Positions 6,825-14,442 of a stretch of DNA of 50,535 bases are shown here, in pieces. Source of the DNA: a virus. The translations under genes were made by a program, and so were the position numbers. The notes beneath the pieces were generated by a model. That model saw only the letters and a list, made by a program, of their open reading frames with translations. It was not told where the DNA came from and did no database searches. How positions within the stretch are numbered: position 1 is the stretch's first letter; every line of letters starts with the position of its first letter. Location: positions 1-50,535 of IMG/VR virus record IMGVR_UViG_3300030098_005177. One strand, 5' to 3'.

Positions 6825-7414
6825 TGGCTTTATTTAAACCAGAAATAAAAGAACCAGTAACTTTTAGTGGAATCTGTAAATGTGCAATAGTAGGCTTTGA
6901 GGATAAATCAGCCGAATTTGAATGGGCAGATATGTTTATTAATGTAATTGTGAAACAAGAAGGTAGCGATTATACTAGAACTATATCTATTAAAGGATCT
7001 GTAGAAAAAGATACTAATGGTGTAGTAACAGGTGGAACCATATTTAATAAGTTATACCGCGTGTTTGATACTTTAAAGTGTAGTGCAGGTGTAAATATTA
7101 ATGGTGAATGGGAAGATGATAAAGGCAATCCTATTACTGATATTGCAGATTATCTTACTTCAAGATATGCAGTAGATCCTAATAATGTAAATAGTTTTCC
7201 TTATTTAGGATACTTTTATAAGAGTGCCCCTAAAACTCCAGGAGGACAATCTTATAATCAATCTATACCTTACTTAGTTCATAATGATGATGCTGGTAGA
7301 GCAACTTTAAACAAGACTGTTAATTGGATGAAAGATAAAGGATATTTGAAAGAGTTTAATCCTAATTCAAAAGAGTCAGCTGAATTAACAGAAGTTTCAT
7401 TAGGCAACTTATAA
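6824..7414 (+). CDS. Probable single-stranded DNA-binding protein
   Basis: The start is ATG 6824, overlapping the Sak4-like stop; AGGAAAGG lies upstream. The 196-residue product has a beta-rich N-terminal half (FSGICKCAIVG, FINVIVKQ, TRTISIKG) consistent with an OB fold, and an acidic, disordered-looking C terminus. Its place between a Sak4-like ATPase and a primase-helicase is classical for a phage SSB. No diagnostic motif exists for such divergent SSBs, so the call rests largely on context. It is directly followed, with no gap, by the primase-helicase. Confidence 0.6.
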   Translation: MALFKPEIKEPVTFSGICKCAIVGFEDKSAEFEWADMFINVIVKQEGSDYTRTISIKGSVEKDTNGVVTGGTIFNKLYRVFDTLKCSAGVNINGEWEDDKGNPITDIADYLTSRYAVDPNNVNSFPYLGYFYKSAPKTPGGQSYNQSIPYLVHNDDAGRATLNKTVNWMKDKGYLKEFNPNSKESAELTEVSLGNL

Positions 7415-9205
7415 ATGAAGTATATCGAGATAGCGCAAGGATCCCCAAGATATAGGGGAACTCTTATAGAGCTAAGTGACCTCGGTAAATTTATAGATAA
7501 AGAGGGGACGCCATTATATCGTTCCCTCTACATCTATAATGAAGAAGCTGCAGATTATGTAAATAAGCACAATAGTCTACGCAATTTTTATGGTGAAAGA
7601 AGTATAGATAAAATATTAATTGACATAGACAAAGGTAATAACTCGGATGAATATACATTAGATCGAGCACGCAGTATTATAAATGATCTAGATGATTTGG
7701 ATGTACCTAAATCAGGCTATCAATCATATTTTAGCGGTACTGGTTACCATATAATATTGCATAATGATTTATTTAATTTCAGTCCAAGTATTGACTTGCC
7801 ATATTTAGTTAAAGCCACTATAAAGGATTTATTTCCAATAGCGGATTTAGCAGTATTAAGTAGAACAGCTATATATAGAGTGGCGCATACTAAAAACCTT
7901 AAAACAGGTTTATATAAAGTGCCTTTAACTCGTAAAGAACTAATGCATTTATCTGTAGATGATATAAAGCATTTAGCTTCAACTCCAAGATTATCTGCTG
8001 GATATGGAGGTACATTAATAGCTGATGGTGAACTAGAAGAATATACAACAAGTAAGCATCAGGCTTTAGATAAAACGCGAACTTTATCAAAAGTAAGAGA
8101 ACCTAATAAAGTAATTCCTTGTATACAGGATATGCTTGCTAAAGGTCCACAAGAAGGCGCAAGAAATACTACAGCGATGCGTATTGTAAGTTCTTTTAAG
8201 CGTGCTGGTATACCTAGTCAATATGCAAAAGTTGCAATACTGCACTGGAATGATAATCAAGTAGAGCCCAACAGATTGTTGGAATTAACAGAACGTGTTT
8301 ATAATAATCCTTATCAATATAGCTGTAATGATGAACTAATGAGTAAGCACTGTAAAACTAGGTGTATACACTTCAAGAATAAAGATTATAGTATTGAGGT
8401 TACATCTTTAGAAGATTTACAATCTAAATTAGTAGAACGTATGAAAACTGATTTTAGTGGTAAGTCTATAGATATATGTGCTATGCTTGGATTAAATGGA
8501 GTAGATTCAACCATATATCCCGGTGAATTAGTTACAGTAATAGGTAGAACAGGTTCAAACAAGAGTACATTTGTTCAAAATTTAGCATTAGGTGTTGATT
8601 TTGCAAATAACTCAATTAGACCAGAATGGCATATCCCAACTTTATTTCTTTCACTAGAATTAGCAGATTGGTATATGCATAGACGTGGTTTACAAATAGT
8701 CTCAGGAATGGGTAAAGATGATGTAAATAACAACCTTGAAGAACTCTTTTTAAAGCATAAAGATGACTTAGGCCATATACAATTTCAAACAACATCACCA
8801 ACAATCCCACAGATACAGGCTAAAATAAAAGAGCATCAACCCGCATTAGTTATAGTTGATTATATTGACTTAATAGATGCAGGTTCTGCAGGGCGGAGTG
8901 AGCACGAGAAAATTAAATACATTTCTCATACTTTGTCAAATATGGCTGTTAATAACGATTTAATCATTATCCAAGTGGCTCAAGTAGGAAGAGAGCATAG
9001 TAAGGCAAGTGATGATTTATCTTTATATTCAGCAAAAGGTAGTGGTGCTATAGAGAATGCATCACGCAAAGTAATTTCAGTCGATGGCAGTGCTGATAAT
9101 CCAGTAAAAACTATTCGTATGCTTAAAAATACTGATGGTGATTCAAATTGGGAAGCAAAAGTTGAGTGGAACGAATCTTTTAGATTAAGGAGAATATATG
9201 ACTAA
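7415..9205 (+). CDS. AEP-type primase fused to DnaB-like replicative helicase
   Basis: This encodes 596 residues. The N-terminal part has KILIDIDKG (the hDhD metal motif) and, about 40 residues on, YFSGTGYHIIL, typical of archaeo-eukaryotic primases. A CNDELMSKHC...C...C cluster near residues 306-320 may bind zinc. The C-terminal RecA fold has Walker A GRTGSNKST at 377-385 and Walker B ALVIVDYIDLI near 480, then IIIQVAQVGR, as in DnaB and T7 gp4 helicases. It should unwind the fork and make primers. It is the central replication gene; no DNA polymerase accompanies it. Confidence 0.85.
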   Translation: MKYIEIAQGSPRYRGTLIELSDLGKFIDKEGTPLYRSLYIYNEEAADYVNKHNSLRNFYGERSIDKILIDIDKGNNSDEYTLDRARSIINDLDDLDVPKSGYQSYFSGTGYHIILHNDLFNFSPSIDLPYLVKATIKDLFPIADLAVLSRTAIYRVAHTKNLKTGLYKVPLTRKELMHLSVDDIKHLASTPRLSAGYGGTLIADGELEEYTTSKHQALDKTRTLSKVREPNKVIPCIQDMLAKGPQEGARNTTAMRIVSSFKRAGIPSQYAKVAILHWNDNQVEPNRLLELTERVYNNPYQYSCNDELMSKHCKTRCIHFKNKDYSIEVTSLEDLQSKLVERMKTDFSGKSIDICAMLGLNGVDSTIYPGELVTVIGRTGSNKSTFVQNLALGVDFANNSIRPEWHIPTLFLSLELADWYMHRRGLQIVSGMGKDDVNNNLEELFLKHKDDLGHIQFQTTSPTIPQIQAKIKEHQPALVIVDYIDLIDAGSAGRSEHEKIKYISHTLSNMAVNNDLIIIQVAQVGREHSKASDDLSLYSAKGSGAIENASRKVISVDGSADNPVKTIRMLKNTDGDSNWEAKVEWNESFRLRRIYD

Positions 9206-9410
9206 AGGCTTTATAGTGAACGTAGTAACATCACCTAATGGAATAATGTTAAACTTTTTAAGATTATTTTCTATCGGAGTCGTAGGAGGGTCTGATGAGT
9301 ATGGTAAAGTAACTACTTTAGTTATAGGAATATGGAGATTCTTTACATCTATTACTTTAGAGTATAAAGAAATCAGGGAAGTAGATGGGCGTAATGCAGG
9401 TATCTCCTAA
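9198..9410 (+). CDS. Hypothetical protein, partly hydrophobic (70 aa)
   Basis: This encodes 70 residues. AAGGAG ends seven bases before its ATG, and the start overlaps the end of the primase-helicase by eight bases, both supporting a real gene. Two short hydrophobic patches (FLRLFSIGVVGG and TTLVIGIWRFF) could associate with a membrane. It overlaps the HNH gene by 26 bases. No family is recognised. Confidence 0.55.
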   Translation: MTKGFIVNVVTSPNGIMLNFLRLFSIGVVGGSDEYGKVTTLVIGIWRFFTSITLEYKEIREVDGRNAGIS

Positions 9411-9879
9411 AAAGAAAAAAAGGCAAAATAAAGTAATTACTGATTGGAAAGATAAGTTTGAAAAAAAGCTGAAAAAAATGCACGGGAATCATTGGCAAAA
9501 TGTTTTCCATAGATTAATGAAAAAGTCATCGACATTAAAAACAACACTAAAGAGAAGGAGTAAAGAGTATGAAGTGGAGTTTGATATCAGTCTTAAGCAG
9601 ATACGTGATGAGATACACTCATCATACGGAAGAAAATGTAAATATTGTCATTATAGGCTTGATATACGTAATATGGTATGTGATCATATTGTCCCTCTTT
9701 CTTTGGGCGGTAATTCTACTCCTGAAAACCTTCAATTAATATGTGATAGATGTAATAGAAGGAAAGGACCATTAACGGATAAGCAATATGGTAAGTTGCT
9801 AAAATGGCTATCTAGTCAATCTCCAATAATGGCTGATTATATCTTAAGAAAAATGTCAAAAGCTGACGTAATGGGATAA
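9385..9879 (+). CDS. HNH endonuclease
   Basis: This encodes 164 residues. The beta-beta-alpha-metal fold is clear: CKYC (Cys85, Cys88), CDHIVPLSLGG (Asp100-His101), then PENLQLICDRCNRRKG with Asn115 and Cys120-x-x-Cys123. The N-terminal 60 residues are very lysine-rich and probably bind DNA. Such proteins are free-standing homing endonucleases in many phages, or help packaging when beside terminase; here the place after the replication genes favours the former. AGGGAAG precedes the ATG. A multibranched RNA candidate begins immediately after the stop codon. It is not IscB: it is far too short and has no RuvC part. Confidence 0.88.
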   Translation: MGVMQVSPKKKKRQNKVITDWKDKFEKKLKKMHGNHWQNVFHRLMKKSSTLKTTLKRRSKEYEVEFDISLKQIRDEIHSSYGRKCKYCHYRLDIRNMVCDHIVPLSLGGNSTPENLQLICDRCNRRKGPLTDKQYGKLLKWLSSQSPIMADYILRKMSKADVMG

Positions 9880-10016
9880 TTGTCCAAGAGAGCCACAGGC
9901 GCAAGTGATTTTCGAATCGCTGCCACATAACTAAACATAGTAGGAATGTTTGCTTAAGAAGATTATAAGGCTGCAAGTTGCTTATAAAAAACTGCAAAGT
10001 CCTGTGGCTAGGACAA
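9880..10016 (+). ncRNA. Candidate structured RNA, three-hairpin multibranch
   Basis: The outer helix is TTGTCC (9880-9885) with GGACAA (10011-10016), stacked on GCCACAGG (9892-9899) with CCTGTGGC (10001-10008). Inside are three hairpins. The first is 9904-9921, seven pairs closed by a UUCG loop. The second is AAACAT/ATGTTT (9933-9951) with a 7-base loop. The third is TATAAG/CTTATA (9964-9986). This fills the gap between the HNH gene and the next gene. I do not recognise it as a tRNA, group I intron or known phage RNA. It could be a leader of the next gene, a processed RNA or an intron remnant. The helices are read from the sequence; existence as an RNA is inference. Confidence 0.5.
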
Positions 10017-10047
10017 CTAATCAAATAGTATTTGAAAGGAATACATA

Positions 10048-10299
10048 TTGAAAGAAGAAATAAACAGATATCTTTTATCTAATGAAATAAAGCCAAAAAA
10101 ACCTGCAGATCCAGGAATAAAATATTGTTTAAAATGTAAATCTGTTTGGGAATTTTACCATTTTGCTGGAGATTATTTCTTTAAAAAATTTTCAGATATG
10201 CCTACATATGGACTTGACAGAGAAACTTGCAGAGAATGCGAAGGAAAGGAGATACCAAGTGGCAGAAACAATCAAAAGCTTAAAAAAAGTAATAGATAA
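10048..10299 (+). CDS. Small zinc-finger-like protein (83 aa)
   Basis: This encodes 83 residues with a TTG start seven bases after AAAGGA; no ATG fits better. CLKC near residues 28-31 and CREC near 62-65 form a CxxC...CxxC pair of the type that binds one zinc in treble-clef or ribbon folds. The tail is lysine-rich. It overlaps the next gene by 41 bases. It may bind nucleic acid; no specific family is recognised. Confidence 0.6.
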   Translation: MKEEINRYLLSNEIKPKKPADPGIKYCLKCKSVWEFYHFAGDYFFKKFSDMPTYGLDRETCRECEGKEIPSGRNNQKLKKSNR

Positions 10300-10402
10300 A
10301 ATGGAAGAAAGGTATGGAGAAAACGAACCTTTAAAAGATGTTAAAATATCATCAGAGAATTTTATCATAACCAATAATGAGGTTGTACCTGACCCTTATT
10401 AA
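10259..10402 (+). CDS. Small hypothetical protein (47 aa)
   Basis: The GTG at 10259 is chosen because AAAGGAG ends eight bases before it; the longer frame starting inside the previous gene has no such signal. The 47-residue product begins with a lysine/glutamate helix and ends with a neutral tail. It overlaps the zinc-finger gene in another frame. The function is unknown. Confidence 0.5.
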   Translation: MAETIKSLKKVIDKMEERYGENEPLKDVKISSENFIITNNEVVPDPY

Positions 10403-10415
10403 AGCGTATATTACC

Positions 10416-10444
10416 GGTGCTATTATTTTAATAATAGTAGCACC
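10416..10444 (+). other. Hairpin between small genes
   Basis: GGTGCTA (10416-10422) pairs with TAGCACC (10438-10444), and TTAT with ATAA continues the stem around a TTTA loop, leaving a 3-base bulge. No T tract follows. It lies 14 bases after the 47-residue gene, ahead of the nuclease-like gene at 10468, and may be a processing or partial termination site. Confidence 0.55.
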
Positions 10445-10467
10445 AGTTCTCAAACATAAAGGAATAT

Positions 10468-10908
10468 ATGAAAAAAGCTGAGAAAGAATTAGTAGATAAA
10501 ATTAGTAAATATACAAAAATAGATTTTAAAGTTAGTGAATATATATATGAAAGATACGATGCAAGCTCAGATACACATTTACTAGAGGTTAAAGATAGGG
10601 GTGATATAGCCTATAATGATCTTATTATAGAGTTTGATAAGTTTGCATACAATAGAACTTATGGATTATTGACAAATAGAAAATTTTGGTATGCAAATAA
10701 AATAAATGGATTAGTATATGTATGGGATATAAATGATTTAATATCACGCAAGTATGAATTTAACTGGGCGTGGTCTAAATTACCTAGCAATACTGAATTT
10801 GCAAATGGAGACCTTATAGATAAGTACGCAGGTCTAGTCCATAAAGATGATGCAAAGCACGTCTTTACTTTTGATTCTTTGAGAAATATAATCTATAAAA
10901 AGCCTTAA
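10468..10908 (+). CDS. Hypothetical protein, possible PD-(D/E)XK-like fold
   Basis: This encodes 146 residues after an AAAGGAATAT ribosome binding site. HLLEVKDRG (an E-x-K core near residue 41) followed by LIIEFDKF and a helix is reminiscent of nuclease-fold proteins, but no preceding catalytic aspartate is certain. The rest is aromatic-rich. A second small nuclease of the same broad fold follows within three bases, so they may be related. The function is not established. Confidence 0.45.
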   Translation: MKKAEKELVDKISKYTKIDFKVSEYIYERYDASSDTHLLEVKDRGDIAYNDLIIEFDKFAYNRTYGLLTNRKFWYANKINGLVYVWDINDLISRKYEFNWAWSKLPSNTEFANGDLIDKYAGLVHKDDAKHVFTFDSLRNIIYKKP

Positions 10909-10910
10909 AT

Positions 10911-11303
10911 ATGATGCCTAGAGAAAAAATGATTGGCCAAGCTGGCGAACATTTAGTATGTGCAGAGTTATCTGCGAGTCAAATAAATTGTTCAAGAGCT
11001 GATGAGTCTTGCCCGTATGATATTATTTTAGATTACGGGCAATTAGCTAAAATACAAGTAAAAACTTCCAACTATTCAGAATCACCGCATTCAATAAAAT
11101 TTACAGTATCTCGAAGAAATAGCGTTAATAGATGTTATGATAAAAAAGATATTGATTTATTCGCACTAGTATGGCTAGACGAAAAAAAGATTGCCTGGCT
11201 AACGTATGATGAATGTTGTGGTTGGAAAAAAAGTATTAAAAAAAAGGAGTTTGACAAATACCCGCTAGAGAGAGCGTTGTCAATATTGAAAAGTAATGAT
11301 TAA
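10911..11303 (+). CDS. PD-(D/E)XK endonuclease, intron-endonuclease/HJR-like
   Basis: This encodes 130 residues. An N-terminal helix GQAGEHLVCAEL is followed by CPYDIILDYG (Asp), then AKIQVKTS (Q-x-K), matching the E...D...(E/Q)xK layout of archaeal Holliday-junction resolvases and group I intron PD-(D/E)XK endonucleases. It probably cleaves DNA, as a homing or junction-resolving enzyme. It starts two bases after the previous stop; a later ATG at 10929 is an alternative start. It lies in a run of nuclease genes (HNH at 9385, RecB-like at 12352). Confidence 0.65.
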   Translation: MMPREKMIGQAGEHLVCAELSASQINCSRADESCPYDIILDYGQLAKIQVKTSNYSESPHSIKFTVSRRNSVNRCYDKKDIDLFALVWLDEKKIAWLTYDECCGWKKSIKKKEFDKYPLERALSILKSND

Positions 11304-11313
11304 AGGAATAAAT

Positions 11314-11502
11314 ATGGACCCTATGCTATACAGATTAGCCAGCAAACAAGGCTTAATAAGATTTTATAAAGAACAATTATTTAGATTTAAAAAAATAGGT
11401 ATGGGGAACTATACTAATTTTGGTGTTCAGATAACGCCAGTATTAATTAATGCAACTGAGAGACGGTTGCACGAACTAAAAACTAACCTACACACAAAAT
11501 AA
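11314..11502 (+). CDS. Small basic hypothetical protein (62 aa)
   Basis: The start is ATG 11314, placed six bases after AAAGGA; an ATG at 11296 overlaps the previous stop and is less well placed. The 62-residue product is basic and helical at both ends (MLYRLASKQGLIRFYKEQL). It may bind nucleic acid. It is followed closely by the AsnRS-like gene. No family is recognised. Confidence 0.55.
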   Translation: MDPMLYRLASKQGLIRFYKEQLFRFKKIGMGNYTNFGVQITPVLINATERRLHELKTNLHTK

Positions 11503-11515
11503 AAAGGAGTTGATT

Positions 11516-12340
11516 GTGAAAAATATGTATGAATTTAATAATGCAACTAAGAGAATGAGAGAGTTCTTTCAAGATGAAAAAGGATTTATTGAGGTGCCAG
11601 CCCAATCAAGGCAATCAATATTAGCTGCTTGTGAAGACCCTGCTACAATATCTCAATATATCTTTAGTGGTATAAACTGGCCATTGCCTCAAACAGGACA
11701 AATGTGGCTAGAAAGAGACTTATTAGATAACCCTGACGCTAAAGGTGTTTTCTGTGTAAGCACAAGTTATAGAAATGAACCTAATCCAGTAGAAGGTAGA
11801 CACGATAAGATATTTCCAATGTTTGAGTTTGAATCTCACGGTAATATGGATGATATGATTAAATTAGAACGTGAATTATTAGAACATCTCGGATTTGGAT
11901 CAGACCATAAGGAGATTACTTATGATGATGCTTCTCGTAAATATGATGTTAAGCTATTAGATTATGCAGAAGAAGAGGCTTTGTGTGAAGAATATACTAA
12001 GTGTGTATTCTTAAAAGATTTCCCATTAAGAACTCATCCATTTTGGAATATGAAGCATAAAGGTAATGGTATATATAGTAAGGTTGATGTTATTATGCAC
12101 GGGATGGAGACTATTGGTAGTGCTGAACGTGCAACAGATGTGCAAGAAATGAGAGATCAATTTCATAATATATCTGATGGAGAATATGCTAACTTATTAT
12201 TCAATCACTTTGGACGTAAGCGTGTTGAAGATGAATTAGAAGAGTATCTTGCACTTGATATGTTTGAACGATTTGGTGGTGGAATAGGTGTAACTAGAAT
12301 GGTTTCAGCTATGAAGGCTCACGCAATAAATCAACTATAA
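11516..12340 (+). CDS. Class II aaRS-like core, AsnRS-derived asparagine synthetase (AsnA/AS-AR type)
   Basis: GTG 11516 is chosen because AAAAAGGAG ends six bases upstream; this gives 274 residues. Class II motifs are clear: motif 2 VSTSYRNEPNP followed by FPMFEFE, and motif 3 FERFGGGIGVTRMV with the terminal arginine. There is no anticodon-binding domain. AsnRS/AspRS catalytic cores of this size are known as asparagine synthetase A and its archaeal relative (about 290 residues), which form asparaginyl- or aspartyl-adenylate and make free asparagine. It may supply asparagine for the Asn-rich phage proteome or modify another acceptor. The exact substrate cannot be read from motifs. Confidence 0.78.
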   Translation: MKNMYEFNNATKRMREFFQDEKGFIEVPAQSRQSILAACEDPATISQYIFSGINWPLPQTGQMWLERDLLDNPDAKGVFCVSTSYRNEPNPVEGRHDKIFPMFEFESHGNMDDMIKLERELLEHLGFGSDHKEITYDDASRKYDVKLLDYAEEEALCEEYTKCVFLKDFPLRTHPFWNMKHKGNGIYSKVDVIMHGMETIGSAERATDVQEMRDQFHNISDGEYANLLFNHFGRKRVEDELEEYLALDMFERFGGGIGVTRMVSAMKAHAINQL

Positions 12341-12351
12341 AAAGGAGCGTT

Positions 12352-13143
12352 ATGGAGAATCATCCAGTAGTCGAATGGCTTAATAAGCAACGGCTTAAAA
12401 GTATTGAAGGAGATTCAAGATGGTATAATAATGGTCCAGAATACGTTCCATCTGTTACTACGGTGTTGAATATAGTAGATAAAGGTGTACATTTTCATAA
12501 ATGGTTAGCTAATCACTTAAATTATGAGCACGCGTGTGCAGTAAGAGATACTGCCGCCCAAAGAGGAACTGATGTTCATAATATATGTGAAATGCTTATG
12601 AAAGGTGAAGAGGTAGACCTAATAGGTTATGAGGATGACGTTTTAAAAAGAGTGATGTGCTTTGAACAATGGTGGAAAGAAACTAATCCTAATATAATAG
12701 CTATTGAAGAAATGTTAGCTTTCCCAGGGATATTATACGCAGGAAGATTTGACTTTCTCGCAAATATTAATGGTAAAAATACTTTAATAGATATTAAAAC
12801 TGGTGGACACTATAAGACTCACGATTTACAAGCGACTATGTACAAGATATTATGGGATACAATATGTGAACATCTAGATCTTGGGACAGAGTATATGATA
12901 GATGAATTGTATGGATTATATTTAAAGGACGGCTGGATTAAAGGGCCTAATCCTATGTATAAAAAGTTACAATTTAGACCTAAAGAGGTAGAGGCAACAG
13001 TTAAATTATGGCGTTATAATAATGAAAACGCATATGGGAAAGTGCTTCCACCTAAAAATAAACCAGATTATAAAACATTATTTAAATTGGAGGTAAATAA
13101 AGATTATGAGCCAAAAGAGAAAAACTTGGACGACTTCCTTTAA
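12352..13143 (+). CDS. RecB/Cas4-like PD-(D/E)XK exonuclease
   Basis: This encodes 263 residues after AAAAAGGAGCGTT. A conserved helix RGTDVHNICE precedes the catalytic region: IAIEEMLAFP, then YAGRFDFLANI (Asp) and TLIDIKTGG (D-x-K), then LQATMYKIL, which is the RecB-family Gln/Tyr motif. Such nucleases process DNA ends for recombination, a natural partner for the Sak4-like ATPase and SSB encoded upstream. It overlaps the next gene by 38 bases. Confidence 0.82.
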   Translation: MENHPVVEWLNKQRLKSIEGDSRWYNNGPEYVPSVTTVLNIVDKGVHFHKWLANHLNYEHACAVRDTAAQRGTDVHNICEMLMKGEEVDLIGYEDDVLKRVMCFEQWWKETNPNIIAIEEMLAFPGILYAGRFDFLANINGKNTLIDIKTGGHYKTHDLQATMYKILWDTICEHLDLGTEYMIDELYGLYLKDGWIKGPNPMYKKLQFRPKEVEATVKLWRYNNENAYGKVLPPKNKPDYKTLFKLEVNKDYEPKEKNLDDFL

Positions 13144-13366
13144 TCCTGAGACTGGAGAAGTACAGCCTCAACAGACAAATTATCCTGAAAGCTATGGTAT
13201 ACTCTATGCTAAAATAGCAGGATTAGAATTTGCATTAGATGAAGCGACTGACGAAAAGATTAAATACCAATCGGCATATCACTTAATGTGTGATGAGACT
13301 TGGGATTTGATACCTGATGAAGATAAGCCTAAAATTAGTGAAAAATTAAAGGAGTTAGGATTATGA
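13106..13366 (+). CDS. Hypothetical acidic protein (86 aa)
   Basis: This encodes 86 residues and starts inside the 3' end of the exonuclease gene. GGAGGT lies about 12 bases upstream. The C-terminal two thirds are acidic and helical (ALDEATDEKIKYQSAYHL). The end of the frame overlaps the next start as TATGA. No family is recognised. Confidence 0.6.
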   Translation: MSQKRKTWTTSFNPETGEVQPQQTNYPESYGILYAKIAGLEFALDEATDEKIKYQSAYHLMCDETWDLIPDEDKPKISEKLKELGL

Positions 13367-13707
13367 CTAGAAAAAATTATATAGCTATAGCCAATATAAT
13401 TAAAAACCAGTTAAGCAATACTCATCATATTATGCCTTTAGTAAATACGCTATCTAGCTATTTTGCTGATGATAACGAGCGTTTTGATAAAGTTAAATTT
13501 AGAAACGCGTGCTTAAATGGTGAAAAGAAGAATAAGATAGCTGATAAAATCTTAGTCAGAGAAAGGTCTGTGACAGAATATTACGAAGATAGAAACCCTG
13601 TTGCTGAAGCTAAAGTTAATAGACTTATAACAGAGGCTGACCTTGCATTTACTAGAATGGTAAAAAAGAATGAGCGAGTCTCAAAGAAGATCCGTAAAAA
13701 AAATTAG
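13363..13707 (+). CDS. Small phage protein of the MTRKxY-IA-II type with basic extension
   Basis: This encodes 114 residues. The first 50 (MTRKNYIAIANIIKN, then HHIMPLVNTLSSYFADDN) match a small helical protein that I have seen repeated across unrelated phages and that has no assigned function. The remainder is a lysine/glutamate/arginine-rich extension. AAAGGAG precedes the ATG. It overlaps both neighbours, so it belongs to a tightly packed operon. Confidence 0.65.
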   Translation: MTRKNYIAIANIIKNQLSNTHHIMPLVNTLSSYFADDNERFDKVKFRNACLNGEKKNKIADKILVRERSVTEYYEDRNPVAEAKVNRLITEADLAFTRMVKKNERVSKKIRKKN

Positions 13708-13900
13708 AGCATCTATAAGTTCTAATTGTTTAATGTGTAGTGATAGGCTAAAAGGGGTGGGCTATGAATATAAGGCAGAACAATTTGTCTCTGATTATTG
13801 CCCGCCCAAGCTTATTTTATGTAAGAAATGTGTATATCGAGAATGTTTTGGTAGCAAAAATTATAAAAAACAAATGAAACGAGGGGTATTAGATGTCTAA
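13670..13900 (+). CDS. Small cysteine-rich, zinc-finger-like protein (76 aa)
   Basis: This encodes 76 residues, overlapping the previous gene by 38 bases. CLMC (near 20-23), a single Cys near 44, and CKKC (near 51-54) suggest a zinc-binding ribbon or treble clef. Both ends are basic, which fits nucleic-acid binding. There is no strong ribosome binding site, so translation is probably coupled. The function is unknown. Confidence 0.55.
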   Translation: MSESQRRSVKKIRASISSNCLMCSDRLKGVGYEYKAEQFVSDYCPPKLILCKKCVYRECFGSKNYKKQMKRGVLDV

Positions 13901-14222
13901 ACAAAAACCAAATAAAATAAAACCAGCTGAGGCTATGAAAGTTTTGGCAAATGAAATGCAACAAATGCGTGTTATTATTAATGGATTAATGCAGGAAAAT
14001 TTAAACTTTAAGAATAATCTACAAGATATGGCTACTGTATTTGATGCATACATAACCTTTAAGGGCGATGATAAAGAATTTATAAAGCATTTAGATAAGC
14101 TTATAGCAAAACAAAAGGAGGAGAGTAATGACGACAAAAGAGATGAACCGACTGATGGAAAAGATACAGAAGGAGATAAAGTTGACAAGGGAGTCGGGGC
14201 AGAAGGAGTACGCACACAATAA
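13893..14222 (+). CDS. Coiled-coil protein with acidic tail (109 aa)
   Basis: This encodes 109 residues. Residues 10-55 form a likely coiled coil (AEAMKVLANEMQQMRVIING). The C-terminal 40 residues are extremely charged (Lys, Glu, Asp) and disordered-looking. That tail is encoded by the same 95 bases that encode the start of the next gene in another frame, which may explain its composition. GAGGGG lies upstream of the ATG. Confidence 0.6.
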   Translation: MSKQKPNKIKPAEAMKVLANEMQQMRVIINGLMQENLNFKNNLQDMATVFDAYITFKGDDKEFIKHLDKLIAKQKEESNDDKRDEPTDGKDTEGDKVDKGVGAEGVRTQ

Positions 14223-14442
14223 AGACAACGTATTCTCTAATTTTGAGAGAGTTGCAAATAGCTTAAGTATTACTCGAGAGCAATCATTAGCTGTATATTT
14301 GTTAAAACATATCGATGGAGTGATGTCATATATTAAAGGATATAAATCACAACGCGAAGATGTTAGGGGGAGAATAACAGATATAATAGTCTATTTAATG
14401 TTGCTTTGGGGGATGATAGAGGAGGATGAGAAGGGCAAATAG
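14128..14442 (+). CDS. Nmad1/DUF1599-like all-alpha phage protein
   Basis: This encodes 104 residues. AAAAGGAGGAG just before the ATG is the strongest ribosome binding site nearby and supports a start within the preceding gene, a 95-base overlap. The core ESGQKEYAHNKDNVFSNFER, then KHIDGV and EDVRGRITDIIVYLMLL, resembles small helical phage proteins linked to nucleotide modification or MazG-type pyrophosphatases (DUF1599). It ends the plus-strand block. The family assignment is tentative. Confidence 0.55.
   Translation: MTTKEMNRLMEKIQKEIKLTRESGQKEYAHNKDNVFSNFERVANSLSITREQSLAVYLLKHIDGVMSYIKGYKSQREDVRGRITDIIVYLMLLWGMIEEDEKGK

Noticed and set aside
9385-10016. Group I intron or IscB/omega-RNA-type locus (HNH gene plus structured RNA).
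   Set aside because: The HNH frame overlaps the upstream gene and is not in an intron loop; no group I core helices or split exon are visible, and the protein is too short for IscB with no RuvC domain.
13889-14215. Minus-strand frame of 108 codons opposite the coiled-coil gene.
   Set aside because: Antisense shadow with Ser/Leu/Pro composition and no ribosome binding site; the plus-strand genes there have strong signals.
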